Under the pieces are notes generated by a model. It ran no database searches and was not told the origin of the DNA. It saw only the letters and a list, made by a program, of their open reading frames with translations. 12,231 nt of DNA from an uncultured Ilumatobacter sp. Its GTDB lineage: Bacteria > Actinomycetota > Acidimicrobiia > Acidimicrobiales > Ilumatobacteraceae. The DNA lies in the NCBI GenBank assembly GCA_937891565.1, contig CALAHA010000081.1:1-12231 (forward strand), in the 5' to 3' direction. A program made the translations under genes and the position numbers. Below, piece by piece: positions 1-6,765 of this stretch; position 1 is the first letter of the stretch; every line of letters starts with the position of its first letter.

Positions 1-1
1 C

Positions 2-550
2 GTGGCGTTGCGTGACGTCGTGCTCGACCAGCCGCCAGCCATCGTGCCACCCGTGATCGCCGGGGTTCGCGGACCGAAGTCGCTCGCGATGGCCGGCCGC
101 GTGTGCGATGGCGTCGTGCTCGCCGACGGCGTGGGCCCGACATATGTCCGCGAAACAATTCGAAATGCGGGTTCCCCCAACAACTTCCGGGTCTCGGTGT
201 TCAGCGCGCTGTGCCTGACCCCGACGCAGCGCGAGGCCTATGAGCTGATGACGCCGTACCTGTCGTTCCAGCTCACCGCTCAACACCCATCCATTCGGGC
301 CCACCCGCATTTCGACGAGATGGTCGAGCGGTTCACAACCAAGGGCGATGCTGCCATTGCCGACTTTCCTGCCGAGTGGTGGACCGAAATAGGCGCAATC
401 GGCGATCGCGACGCGGTACTCGGCCACATCGAAGCACTGGGTAACGCTGGGGCAACCGACGTCGCGCTGTTCCGCAGTCCAACACTCGAGTTAGCTCGCG
501 AGGACCTTGCGACAGTGCGAGAGATCAGCAAGCATTACCGAAATAAGTAG
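2..550 (+). CDS. LLM-class (luciferase-like) flavin/F420-dependent oxidoreductase, 5'-truncated
   Basis: This is the C-terminal 182 residues of a luciferase-like monooxygenase-fold oxidoreductase, whose N-terminus lies left of the window. The diagnostic stretch is near residues 17-45: PPVIAGVRGPKSLAMAGRVC followed by DGVVLADG. In this family it is the beta strand and loop that help bind the flavin or F420 phosphate. The end of the fragment (GHIEALGNAGATDVALFRSP) matches the usual family C-terminus, where the last TIM-barrel strand precedes a terminal helix. Full-length members are about 300-350 residues, so roughly 40% is missing. The reading frame is open at the window edge, so the GTG at base 2 should not be taken as the true start. 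The substrate cannot be read from the fragment. Many actinobacterial relatives use F420, but that is family knowledge and is not shown here. It converges on ilvE. Confidence 0.85.
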   Translation: MALRDVVLDQPPAIVPPVIAGVRGPKSLAMAGRVCDGVVLADGVGPTYVRETIRNAGSPNNFRVSVFSALCLTPTQREAYELMTPYLSFQLTAQHPSIRAHPHFDEMVERFTTKGDAAIADFPAEWWTEIGAIGDRDAVLGHIEALGNAGATDVALFRSPTLELAREDLATVREISKHYRNK

Positions 551-694
551 GGGCAGCGAGCGTAACCAGCAAGGGCGCGCCGGTCAGCGCGCTCAAGAGG
601 TGCGCCCGGTCGAGCGAGAGCGAGTCGGGCCGTCAGGCCCGAGAAAAGAGCTCAAGGCGACGAAGTCGTCGGCGGCGCAGCCGCCATACCGTCG
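551..694. repeat. GC-rich hairpin cluster between convergent genes
   Basis: This 144-bp gap between two convergent stop codons holds several perfect inverted repeats and no plausible gene. They are GCGCGC (575-580) with GCGCGC (587-592) around a 6-nt loop; TCGGGCC (625-631) with GGCCCGA (636-642) around GTCA; CGACGA (658-663) with TCGTCG (666-671); and GGCGGC (671-676) with GCCGCC (680-685) around GCA. On the minus strand, downstream of ilvE, the 658-671 hairpin is followed by a modest pyrimidine stretch (CTCTTTTC, 642-649). The cluster may therefore end transcription, but no arm is followed directly by a proper U-tract. The density of hairpins also fits a REP-like intergenic repeat. Confidence 0.5.
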
Positions 695-1612
695 TCAGAC
701 GGTGAGCTCGCACCAATCCAGGTACTTCGGGTTCTCACGGCGCACTGTGGCGAGATACGCCTCTGACATCGCCAGAGTCATCGGCCCGGGGCACGGGATC
801 TCGCGGTCATCAATCGAGTTAATCGAGCTCACTTCGGCCGCGGTGCCGCAAACGAAGGCTTCGTCGGCGATGTACAGGTCGCTGCGGGCGATGTTGTCGA
901 CTTGGACTTCGAACCCGAGGTCTTTGGCGAGGGCGCCCACCGTGCTCTGCGTGATGCCTTCGAGCGCACCAGCCGACAGCGGCGGGGTGAGCAACTTGCC
1001 GTGACGGGCAACGAAGATGTTCTCGCCCGTACATTCGGCGACGAGACCGTTGGGTGCGAGCATGATTGCCTCGTCGTAGCCGGCCTTGAGCGCTTCGACC
1101 TTCGCAAGCGACGAGTTGACGTAATTGCCAACAGTCTTTGCCGCGGGCGGCATCGTGTTGTGGTCGTGACGGGTCCACGAAGAAATCTTCATCCGCACGC
1201 CCTTGGTGACTGCTTCGTCACCGAGGAGCGCGCCCCATGGCCAACAGGCAATGGCGACGTCTGTCGAACAGGGCAGGGTGTTCAAGCCCATTTCGCCGTA
1301 GCCGAGGTATGCCAGCGGGCGCACGTAGCACGAGTCGAGCCCGGTCGAGGCAACGGTGTCCTTGGTGGCTTGGACAAGTTCGTCGACCGTGTACGGGATC
1401 GAGAAGCCGAGAATCTTGGCCGAATCGAACAGGCGCTTGATGTGCTCGGTGAGGCGGAAGATCGATGGGCCGTCGGCGGTTGCGTAGGCGCGGATGCCTT
1501 CGAACACGCCGGTGCCGTAGTGGAGGGTGTGGGTGAGCACGTGGACTTGGGCCTTATCCCAGTCGACGAGATCGCCGTTCATCCAGATCTTCGGTGTGGG
1601 TGTGATTGGCAT
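695..1612 (-). CDS. ilvE: Branched-chain amino acid aminotransferase (fold-type IV PLP enzyme)
   Basis: IlvE catalyses the reversible transamination of leucine, isoleucine and valine with 2-oxoglutarate, the last step of branched-chain amino acid synthesis, in the cytoplasm. The protein has 305 residues, the usual length for bacterial IlvE. Visible landmarks are HYGTGVFEGIRAY (31-43), the region with the probable PLP Schiff-base lysine K159 (AAKTVGNYVNSSLAK), E193 in the VAECTGENIF segment, and the phosphate-binding CGTAAEVSSI near 256-265. The ATG at 1612 is preferred because it gives the family N-terminus (KIWMNGDLVDWDKAQVHV). The frame stays open up to 1918, but that extension lies over leuB in another frame and has no aminotransferase character. 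The start is only 4 nt after the leuB stop, so the two are almost certainly co-transcribed and translationally coupled. A weak GGGA lies about 12 nt upstream. Confidence 0.96.
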   Translation of the reverse strand: MPITPTPKIWMNGDLVDWDKAQVHVLTHTLHYGTGVFEGIRAYATADGPSIFRLTEHIKRLFDSAKILGFSIPYTVDELVQATKDTVASTGLDSCYVRPLAYLGYGEMGLNTLPCSTDVAIACWPWGALLGDEAVTKGVRMKISSWTRHDHNTMPPAAKTVGNYVNSSLAKVEALKAGYDEAIMLAPNGLVAECTGENIFVARHGKLLTPPLSAGALEGITQSTVGALAKDLGFEVQVDNIARSDLYIADEAFVCGTAAEVSSINSIDDREIPCPGPMTLAMSEAYLATVRRENPKYLDWCELTV

Positions 1613-1616
1613 GACG

Positions 1617-2609
1617 TCAGTTTCCCACGCGAGCAGCGATTGCGTCGCCAACGTCTGTGGTGCTGCCGGTAACCGGTTGAGCGCAGGCGGCACGAATGCG
1701 GTCGGCGGCGGCGCCTTCGTCGAGGAAGTCGAGCATGAGCGCAGCGGACAGGATGGCTGCAGTCGGGTTGGCCTTGTTCTGGCCGGCGATATCGGGTGCC
1801 GAACCGTGCACGGGCTCGAACATTGATGGTCCGGTGCGAGCCGGGTTGAGGTTGGCCGATGATGCGAGGCCGATGCCACCCGACACTGCACCACCGAGGT
1901 CGGTGAGGATGTCGCCAAAGAGGTTGTCGGTGACGATCACGTCGTAGCGGTGCGGATCCTGAACAAAGTAGATGCAGGCTGCATCTACATGGTTGTAGGC
2001 GGTGTCGACCTGCGGGTACTCGGCAGCGACGGCGTCGAAGGTCCGCTGCCACAGGTCGCCAGCGAACGACAGCACGTTGGTCTTGTGGACCAGCGTGACG
2101 TGCTTGCGTTCACGGGTGGCAGCCAATTCGAAGGCGTAGCGGATGCACCGTTCGACACCGAAGCGCGTGTTGACCGAGCCCTGGGTTGCCACTTCGTTGG
2201 GGGTGCCGACGCGCAGCACGCCGCCTTCGCCGACGTATGGACCCTCGGTGTTTTCGCGGATGACGATGAAGTCGTGCTGGACAGTGCCACCGGGCGCCGT
2301 ACCGAGGAACGGGCGCTGGTTGATGTACAGATCGAGGTCGAAGCGCATTTTGAGCAGCAGGCCACGCTCGATCACACCGGGCTTCACGTCGGGGTGCCCG
2401 ACGGCGCCGAGCAGGATGCTGTCGAACGGCCGAAGCGCGTCAAGCGTCTCGTCGCTCAGGATTTCGCCGTCACGCAGATAGCGATCGCCACCCAGATCGA
2501 ACTCCGTCGTGGCGATGTCCACGCCTGCGGCACGGATGACCTTGATGGCTTCGGCGGTGACATCGGGTCCAATCCCGTCGCCACCGATCACTGCAATGTT
2601 GTGCGTCAT
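1617..2609 (-). CDS. leuB: 3-isopropylmalate dehydrogenase
   Basis: LeuB oxidatively decarboxylates 3-isopropylmalate with NAD+ to 2-oxoisocaproate, which the adjacent IlvE product converts to leucine. The 330 residues match the short actinobacterial LeuB type. Seen in the sequence: IGGDGIGPDV at 8-17; substrate-contacting arginines R89 and R99 in the LLLKMRFDLDLYINQRP segment, and R118 in VIRENTEGPY; K176 in HKTNV; metal-binding acids D209, D233 and D237 (VDAAC and NLFGDILTDLGG); and the nucleotide loop FEPVHGSAPDIAG (264-276). Nothing essential is missing. The start ATG has no Shine-Dalgarno sequence, and a TAGCCT box lies 9 nt upstream, so the mRNA may be leaderless. leuB is the first gene of a two-gene operon with ilvE and is divergent from greA. 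Confidence 0.97.
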   Translation of the reverse strand: MTHNIAVIGGDGIGPDVTAEAIKVIRAAGVDIATTEFDLGGDRYLRDGEILSDETLDALRPFDSILLGAVGHPDVKPGVIERGLLLKMRFDLDLYINQRPFLGTAPGGTVQHDFIVIRENTEGPYVGEGGVLRVGTPNEVATQGSVNTRFGVERCIRYAFELAATRERKHVTLVHKTNVLSFAGDLWQRTFDAVAAEYPQVDTAYNHVDAACIYFVQDPHRYDVIVTDNLFGDILTDLGGAVSGGIGLASSANLNPARTGPSMFEPVHGSAPDIAGQNKANPTAAILSAALMLDFLDEGAAADRIRAACAQPVTGSTTDVGDAIAARVGN

Positions 2610-2618
2610 ACGGCGGCG

Positions 2619-2624
2619 AGGCTA
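2619..2624 (-). promoter_or_regulatory. Candidate -10 box of the leuB-ilvE promoter
   Basis: Read on the minus strand this is TAGCCT, a TANNNT-type -10 element ending 9 nt before the leuB ATG. A transcript starting 6-8 nt downstream would begin within about 3 nt of the start codon. There is no good -35 at normal spacing and no Shine-Dalgarno sequence, which agrees with a leaderless message. This is inference from sequence only. Confidence 0.4.
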
Positions 2625-2684
2625 GCCGCACCCTCTCGTCAGTTCCGATTGGGACGGATTCGCAACGATCTGATTCGCAACTCT

Positions 2685-2712
2685 CTCACAATCGGGCCTG
2701 GCTCGCTATCGT
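2685..2712 (+). promoter_or_regulatory. Candidate greA operon promoter, leaderless type
   Basis: CTCACA (2685-2690, four of six bases matching TTGACA) is followed after 16 nt by TATCGT (2707-2712), which ends 7 nt before the greA ATG. No purine-rich ribosome binding site is present between the box and the start codon. Transcription would begin at or next to the ATG. Confidence 0.45.
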
Positions 2713-2719
2713 CTCTGAA

Positions 2720-3166
2720 ATGGCTGGAGCGAAGTTGTCCAAATCCGCCCTCGAGCGTTTGCAGGCGGAATTTCACGATCTCACCACGCGGGGGCGGATC
2801 GAAGTTGCCGACAAGATCGAACGGGCGCGAGAAGAAGGCGATCTCAAAGAGAACGCCGGCTACCACGCTGCCAAAGATGAGCAAGGTCACATGGAAGGTC
2901 GCATCCGTCAGCTGGAGTACCTGATCGACGAACCCGAGATCGTCCAGAATCAGGTCTACGCACTTGTGTACGACGGCGACTCCGACGACATGGCCGAGCG
3001 CTACATGATCGGCAACATGGAAGAAGAGATCGACGACGCCGACGTCATCAGCTCCACGTCGCCGCTTGGCGCAGCGCTCAGCGGCGCGTCTGCCGGCGAT
3101 TCGATCACGTACGACGCGCCCAACGGTTCGATGACCGTCAAGGTGCTGAGCGTCGATTCCGTTTGA
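2720..3166 (+). CDS. greA: Transcript cleavage factor GreA
   Basis: GreA enters the RNA polymerase secondary channel and stimulates cleavage of backtracked RNA, rescuing stalled elongation complexes. The 148-residue protein has both family domains. Residues 1-78 form the N-terminal coiled coil with the GreA signature EEGDLKENAGYHAAKDEQGH (38-57); the tip acids D41 and E44, which position the catalytic metal, fall at the positions known from E. coli GreA. The C-terminal FKBP-like domain ends with SPLGAALSG and APNGSMTVKVLSV. It is slightly shorter than the 158-residue E. coli protein because of a compact C-terminal domain. The ATG start gives the canonical N-terminus and has no Shine-Dalgarno sequence, but a TATCGT box lies 7 nt upstream. 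It is the first gene of an apparent operon, followed within 2 nt by a hydrolase gene, and is divergent from leuB. Confidence 0.96.
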   Translation: MAGAKLSKSALERLQAEFHDLTTRGRIEVADKIERAREEGDLKENAGYHAAKDEQGHMEGRIRQLEYLIDEPEIVQNQVYALVYDGDSDDMAERYMIGNMEEEIDDADVISSTSPLGAALSGASAGDSITYDAPNGSMTVKVLSVDSV

Positions 3167-3168
3167 GC

Positions 3169-4143
3169 ATGCCGCGCAAGCCGGGCGGCAAGACAGACGA
3201 CGTTACAGACGACGACCTCAGCTCGCGCTCAGCAGCTGACGCTGACAGTCAGCTCAATGGTCCCGAGGTTGCTGCCGTCATCGACGTCCCGAAACCCAAC
3301 TTCCCACCCAGCAAGTTCGTCCATCTCCCTGACCGCGGTGATCTGCTTGTTCGCGATTTCGGCGGGCCACCGGGCGCACCGACGATCATGCTGCTCCACG
3401 GATGGACTGCGTCGGCTGACCTCAACTGGTTCCGCTGCTACAAAGGTCTTGGCGAGCACTACCGCGTGGTGGCGTTCGACCATCGGGGGCATGGTTCCGG
3501 AGTTCGCTCCAAGAAGACGTTTCGACTCGAAGACTGTGCCGACGATGCCGTCGATGTGGCAACCGCCCTCGGCATCGACGCGTTCATCCCCGTCGGCTAC
3601 TCAATGGGCGGCCCGATTGCTCAGCTCATTTGGAGGCGTCACCCCGAACGAACCACCGGGCTTGTTCTCTGCGCCACCGCACCGTTTTTTTCGAACCGTC
3701 GGCCCGAGCGGCTGTCGTTCCTCGGCCTGGCCGGCCTCGCCACGCTTGCGAAGTACACGCCGGACCAGACGCGCGAGTGGTTGACCGAGCAGTTGTATCT
3801 GCAGCGACGCGCCGAAACGTGGGAGCCCTGGGCAATCGCAGAAGCATCGAGCCACGACTGGCGGATGCTGCTCGAAGCAGGCAAGGCAATCGGCCGATTT
3901 TCATCTGCTGACTGGATCGGCGAGGTTGACGTCCCCACTGGCGTTCTCATCACAATGAACGACCCGGTGATCCCGCTGGCCAGGCAGGTCAAACTGTTCG
4001 AATTGATCGGGCAGGCTGAGGCGTTCCGCGTCGATGGCGGCCATGATGCCGTCGTGGCCCAAGCCGACCAGTTCGTTCCGACGTTGTTGCGCGCACTCGA
4101 TTCGGTCAATCGCCGCGCGATTGCCGCGAGTCGCGCATCATGA
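3169..4143 (+). CDS. Alpha/beta-fold hydrolase with acidic N-terminal extension
   Basis: This 324-residue alpha/beta hydrolase has the full catalytic apparatus: oxyanion-hole HGW (77-79), nucleophile elbow GYSMGG with S145, acid D265 (TMNDPVIP) and H292 (GGHD). The pattern DHRGHGSG (104-111) is common in the esterase/epoxide-hydrolase-like branch. The substrate cannot be predicted. About 45 residues before the core are rich in Asp, Ser, Ala and Lys, look disordered, and show no signal peptide, so a cytoplasmic location is likely. The chosen ATG lies 2 nt after the greA stop. A TTG at 3163 overlapping that stop by 3 nt would add only two residues and cannot be excluded. No clear Shine-Dalgarno sequence is present, so translation probably depends on coupling to greA. 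The stop overlaps the start of the downstream AarF-like gene by 4 nt (ATGA), which points to one transcript. Confidence 0.9.
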   Translation: MPRKPGGKTDDVTDDDLSSRSAADADSQLNGPEVAAVIDVPKPNFPPSKFVHLPDRGDLLVRDFGGPPGAPTIMLLHGWTASADLNWFRCYKGLGEHYRVVAFDHRGHGSGVRSKKTFRLEDCADDAVDVATALGIDAFIPVGYSMGGPIAQLIWRRHPERTTGLVLCATAPFFSNRRPERLSFLGLAGLATLAKYTPDQTREWLTEQLYLQRRAETWEPWAIAEASSHDWRMLLEAGKAIGRFSSADWIGEVDVPTGVLITMNDPVIPLARQVKLFELIGQAEAFRVDGGHDAVVAQADQFVPTLLRALDSVNRRAIAASRAS

Positions 4144-5582
4144 AGTGGCGTATCCCGCTCGCTGTTGTCGCACTCGGCACCGCGGCAGCCGTCATCTCTC
4201 GCCGGCTCGACGCAGCCGAGTTGGGTCGATCATGGACAGGCCGAAATGCCCGACTCGTTCGCATGGGCGCCAAAGTGGGCGGCACCTATGCGTCAACCGC
4301 AGCTCGCAAGACCTTTGCCTCCACCGAGCGTCGCGAAGAACTTGACCGCAAACGCGAGTTCAAGACGGCGCAGCAGGTCGCCGACGAGTTAGGCCAGATG
4401 AAGGGCGCCCTGATGAAGCTCGGCCAGATGGCCAGTTATCTCGACGATGGGCTCCCCGAACCATTGCGAATGGCCCTCGCCCAGCTCCAGTCGAACGCTC
4501 CGCCAATGTCAACTGCTCTTGCGATTGCCACGGTGGAAGCCGAGCTGGGTAAACCAATCGCCGAGCTCTTCGTCGAGTTCGACCCCGAACCGATCGCTGC
4601 TGCCTCGATTGGGCAGGTCCACCGAGCAATCATCAAGGATCCCAAGTCAGGCCAAGAACGCGCTGTTGCCGTCAAGGTGCAGTACCCGGGCGTTGACCAG
4701 GCAATCGTTTCCGACCTGAAGAACGCTGACCTACTCGGTGTGCTGCTCAAGCAGGCCTTCGGCGGCCTCGACCCGACCGAGATGGTCGACGAGATCAAGA
4801 TCCGTCTCGCCGAAGAGGTCGACTATGAACTCGAAGCACGCAACCAACAAAAATTCGCCGAGTACTACGCGGGCCACCCGTACTTTCAGATTCCGGCAGT
4901 CGTTCCTGAGTTCAGCACCAGGCGAGTACTCACCTCGGAACTCGTTGAGGGGTTCGGCTGGGCCGAGCTACTGACGCGGCCGCAGGCCGAGCGCGACCAT
5001 GCCGGTGAAGTGATCTTCCGCTTCGTCTTCCGCAGCTTGTACCGGATGGGCGCCTTCAACGGCGATCCGCATCCGGGCAACTACCTGTTCCATGACGACG
5101 GCACGGTGACGTTCCTCGACTTCGGGCTGGTCAAGCACTTCACCCACGACGAATTGGACACCTTTGCGACCATGGTCGAGGCCGCAGCAGTCAAGAAGGA
5201 CGCTGCGGAGTTCCGACGCATCGTCGAAGCAGCCGGAATGTTGCAACCCGGAGCGCCCGTCAACACCGACGAGGTCGGCGAGTATTTCTCGCTCTTCTAC
5301 GACACCGTTGCCAACGACGCCGAGATGACCTGGACACGCGAGTATGCGAACAAGATCGTGCGTCACACGTTTGACCGTGACAGCCCGATCAGCCAGTACG
5401 CCACGGTGCCGCGGGCGTTCGTCTTCATTCAGCGCATCAACCTGGGCCTCTATGCACTCCTGGGCGAACTGAACGCAACGGGCAACTACCGGCGTATCGC
5501 ATCGGAGCTGTGGCCGTTCGTTGACGCCGGCCCCGACTCGCCTGTCGGCGAAGCAGAAACGGCCTGGCTGGCCCGCCGCTGA
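4140..5582 (+). CDS. AarF/ABC1/UbiB-family atypical kinase-like protein
   Basis: This 480-residue member of the ABC1/UbiB family carries the features that set it apart from ordinary protein kinases: the KxGQ motif (K93-L-G-Q96), the alanine-rich nucleotide loop AAASIGQVHRA (153-163), the ATP-binding lysine K179 in VAVKVQYPG, the catalytic-loop analogue GDPHPGN (308-314) and the metal-binding DFG (327-329). In E. coli and mitochondria, relatives support quinone synthesis or lipid handling through ATPase activity; in actinobacteria the substrate is generally unknown. The first 20 residues (WRIPLAVVALGTAAAVIS) form a hydrophobic segment that may anchor it in the membrane. The start codon overlaps the hydrolase stop in ATGA, so the two are translationally coupled. 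All key residues are intact, so it is probably active. Its greA/hydrolase linkage suggests co-expression, not a shared pathway. Confidence 0.93.
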   Translation: MKWRIPLAVVALGTAAAVISRRLDAAELGRSWTGRNARLVRMGAKVGGTYASTAARKTFASTERREELDRKREFKTAQQVADELGQMKGALMKLGQMASYLDDGLPEPLRMALAQLQSNAPPMSTALAIATVEAELGKPIAELFVEFDPEPIAAASIGQVHRAIIKDPKSGQERAVAVKVQYPGVDQAIVSDLKNADLLGVLLKQAFGGLDPTEMVDEIKIRLAEEVDYELEARNQQKFAEYYAGHPYFQIPAVVPEFSTRRVLTSELVEGFGWAELLTRPQAERDHAGEVIFRFVFRSLYRMGAFNGDPHPGNYLFHDDGTVTFLDFGLVKHFTHDELDTFATMVEAAAVKKDAAEFRRIVEAAGMLQPGAPVNTDEVGEYFSLFYDTVANDAEMTWTREYANKIVRHTFDRDSPISQYATVPRAFVFIQRINLGLYALLGELNATGNYRRIASELWPFVDAGPDSPVGEAETAWLARR

Positions 5583-5742
5583 ACCGCTACCCGCTGGGCT
5601 GCGCGACGATGCGGCAACGACACACACCATCTGAGCCAACAAAACGATCCTCACCGGTACCGCCCCGACGGTCCGCGACATGCGCTTGCGGGTGGCCGAT
5701 GTGTTCCAGGGCGGCACGCGGGTCGCCTCACCCACGCTGCAA
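5583..5742. other. Convergent intergenic gap with no recognisable feature
   Basis: This 160-bp space lies between the stop of the AarF-like gene and the stop of the FKBP lipoprotein gene. I see no start codon with ribosome binding site, no RNA gene and no strong hairpin followed by a T-run. Short open frames crossing it are extensions of antisense frames of the neighbours. Confidence 0.5.
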
Positions 5743-6681
5743 TCAGTAGGCGCCGAACAGGTCCACGACGAGCACTGCATCGACTCCGACCGGCAGACCG
5801 ACCTGCGGGTTGCCAGTCTCACCGAAACCAAATGCCGGCGGGAAGGTGATCGCACGTCGACCGCCGACCTTCATTCCGGGCATGCCCTGCACGATGGCCT
5901 CGAACTGACCCTCGGTCATCGGGATCTGAATTGGTTCGCTTGTCCAAGTGCTGTAGAGTAGCACGCCGCTGTCGGCGCGGAACAGCACCAAGTTGAACAC
6001 TGCGGTCTGGCCCTTTTCAAGGACTGCTCCGTCACCTTCGATCAGATCTTCGAACGACAGCTCGGTGGCACCCTCAGACGTTTCGACACCCATCTCGGTC
6101 GGTGCCGCAGATGCGTCCGGTGCCTTGATAACCGAGCGGACATCAATGACGAACGTCAGCGGCTCGTTCTCGCGGATCACGTCACTACGCGCCGCCTCGC
6201 CGTAAGCCTGAGCGCTGGGGATGTCGAGCTGGAGGCGGGCACCGGTTTGTGCGCCGAGGAGCCCGTCGTTCCATCCCTGGATGACCTGTGCCTGGCCGAG
6301 CGGGCCGACCGCGAAGGGCGTGCCGCGGTCGTAGCTGTTGTCGAACTCGACGCCATCGAGCGCCCGCACCCCGATGTAGTCGACAATCACCGTGTCGCCG
6401 GCTTCTGCGATCGGGCCGTCGCCTTCGATCAACACGGTCACGTCGAGTACTTCAACGTCGACGCCGGGGACGTCGATGTCGGTCGGCTTGTCGGCGCTCG
6501 CTTCGCTCAGCGGCGACACATCGGCGTCAGAGGTTGGAGCGGCATCGCCAGATGAATCAACCTCGTCAGCGACCGTCTGTTCGGTAGCGACCGAATCATC
6601 TGCGGGCGCAGCCGAATTGGACCCGCTGCAACCAGCAATGGCAAGTGAGGCAATAACAATGAAGGGAACCGTGCGACGCAT
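5743..6681 (-). CDS. Lipoprotein with two FKBP-type peptidyl-prolyl isomerase domains
   Basis: This is a 312-residue exported protein. The N-terminus RRTVPFIVIASLAIAGC is a lipoprotein signal peptide with lipobox I-A-G-C18, so the mature protein should be lipid-anchored on the outer face of the membrane. Residues 20-72 are an acidic, Ser/Ala-rich linker. FKBP domain 1 (about 75-185) keeps the binding-pocket residues: F113-D114, VIQGW (133-137), Y160 and the ending LTFVIDV. Domain 2 (about 205-312) has the same layout, but the pocket is changed: the tryptophan position reads VQGMPG (264-269), and the tyrosine position is Phe in AFGFG. It may therefore fold without isomerising prolines. The ATG at 6681 is chosen because it starts the signal peptide. 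The frame opens further to 6771, but that stretch has no secretion features. Likely role: folding or quality control of extracytoplasmic proteins. Divergent from the DoxX-like gene. Confidence 0.92.
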   Translation of the reverse strand: MRRTVPFIVIASLAIAGCSGSNSAAPADDSVATEQTVADEVDSSGDAAPTSDADVSPLSEASADKPTDIDVPGVDVEVLDVTVLIEGDGPIAEAGDTVIVDYIGVRALDGVEFDNSYDRGTPFAVGPLGQAQVIQGWNDGLLGAQTGARLQLDIPSAQAYGEAARSDVIRENEPLTFVIDVRSVIKAPDASAAPTEMGVETSEGATELSFEDLIEGDGAVLEKGQTAVFNLVLFRADSGVLLYSTWTSEPIQIPMTEGQFEAIVQGMPGMKVGGRRAITFPPAFGFGETGNPQVGLPVGVDAVLVVDLFGAY

Positions 6682-6688
6682 GGCCCGC

Positions 6689-6694
6689 ACGCTA
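6689..6694 (-). promoter_or_regulatory. Candidate -10 box of the FKBP lipoprotein gene
   Basis: Read on the minus strand this is TAGCGT, ending 7 nt before the ATG at 6681. There is no Shine-Dalgarno sequence between box and start. A TTGACC lies further upstream (6717-6722), but the 22-nt spacer is too long for a standard promoter. The spacing to the ATG matches the other leaderless candidates in the window. Confidence 0.4.
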
Positions 6695-6745
6695 CCGGCG
6701 CGCGTTCGCCCGAATGGGTCAACCTCAACCCGCACCCAGCCCCGT

Positions 6746-6755
6746 TGACGCGTCA
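6746..6755. repeat. Perfect 10-bp palindrome before the DoxX-like gene
   Basis: TGACGCGTCA is a perfect palindrome placed 10 nt before the likely start codon, inside the presumed promoter. It could be an operator half-site pair, but palindromes of this length also occur by chance in GC-rich DNA. Confidence 0.25.
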
Positions 6756-6765
6756 GACTCAGGCG

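Noticed and set aside
1613..1918. N-terminal extension of ilvE to an upstream start at 1918
   Set aside because: The extra 102 residues lie within leuB in another frame, are low in conserved character, and IlvE is already full length from 1612.
1950..2924. 324-residue open frame on the + strand antisense to leuB
   Set aside because: It is opposite a clearly conserved leuB, runs through the divergent promoter region into greA in the wrong frame, and shows no domain. Long antisense frames are common in high-GC genes.
4968..5855. 295-residue open frame on the - strand opposite the AarF-like gene, crossing the 5583-5742 gap
   Set aside because: The gap portion drew attention as a possible gene remnant, but its translation matches no family I recognise and the rest is antisense to a conserved gene.
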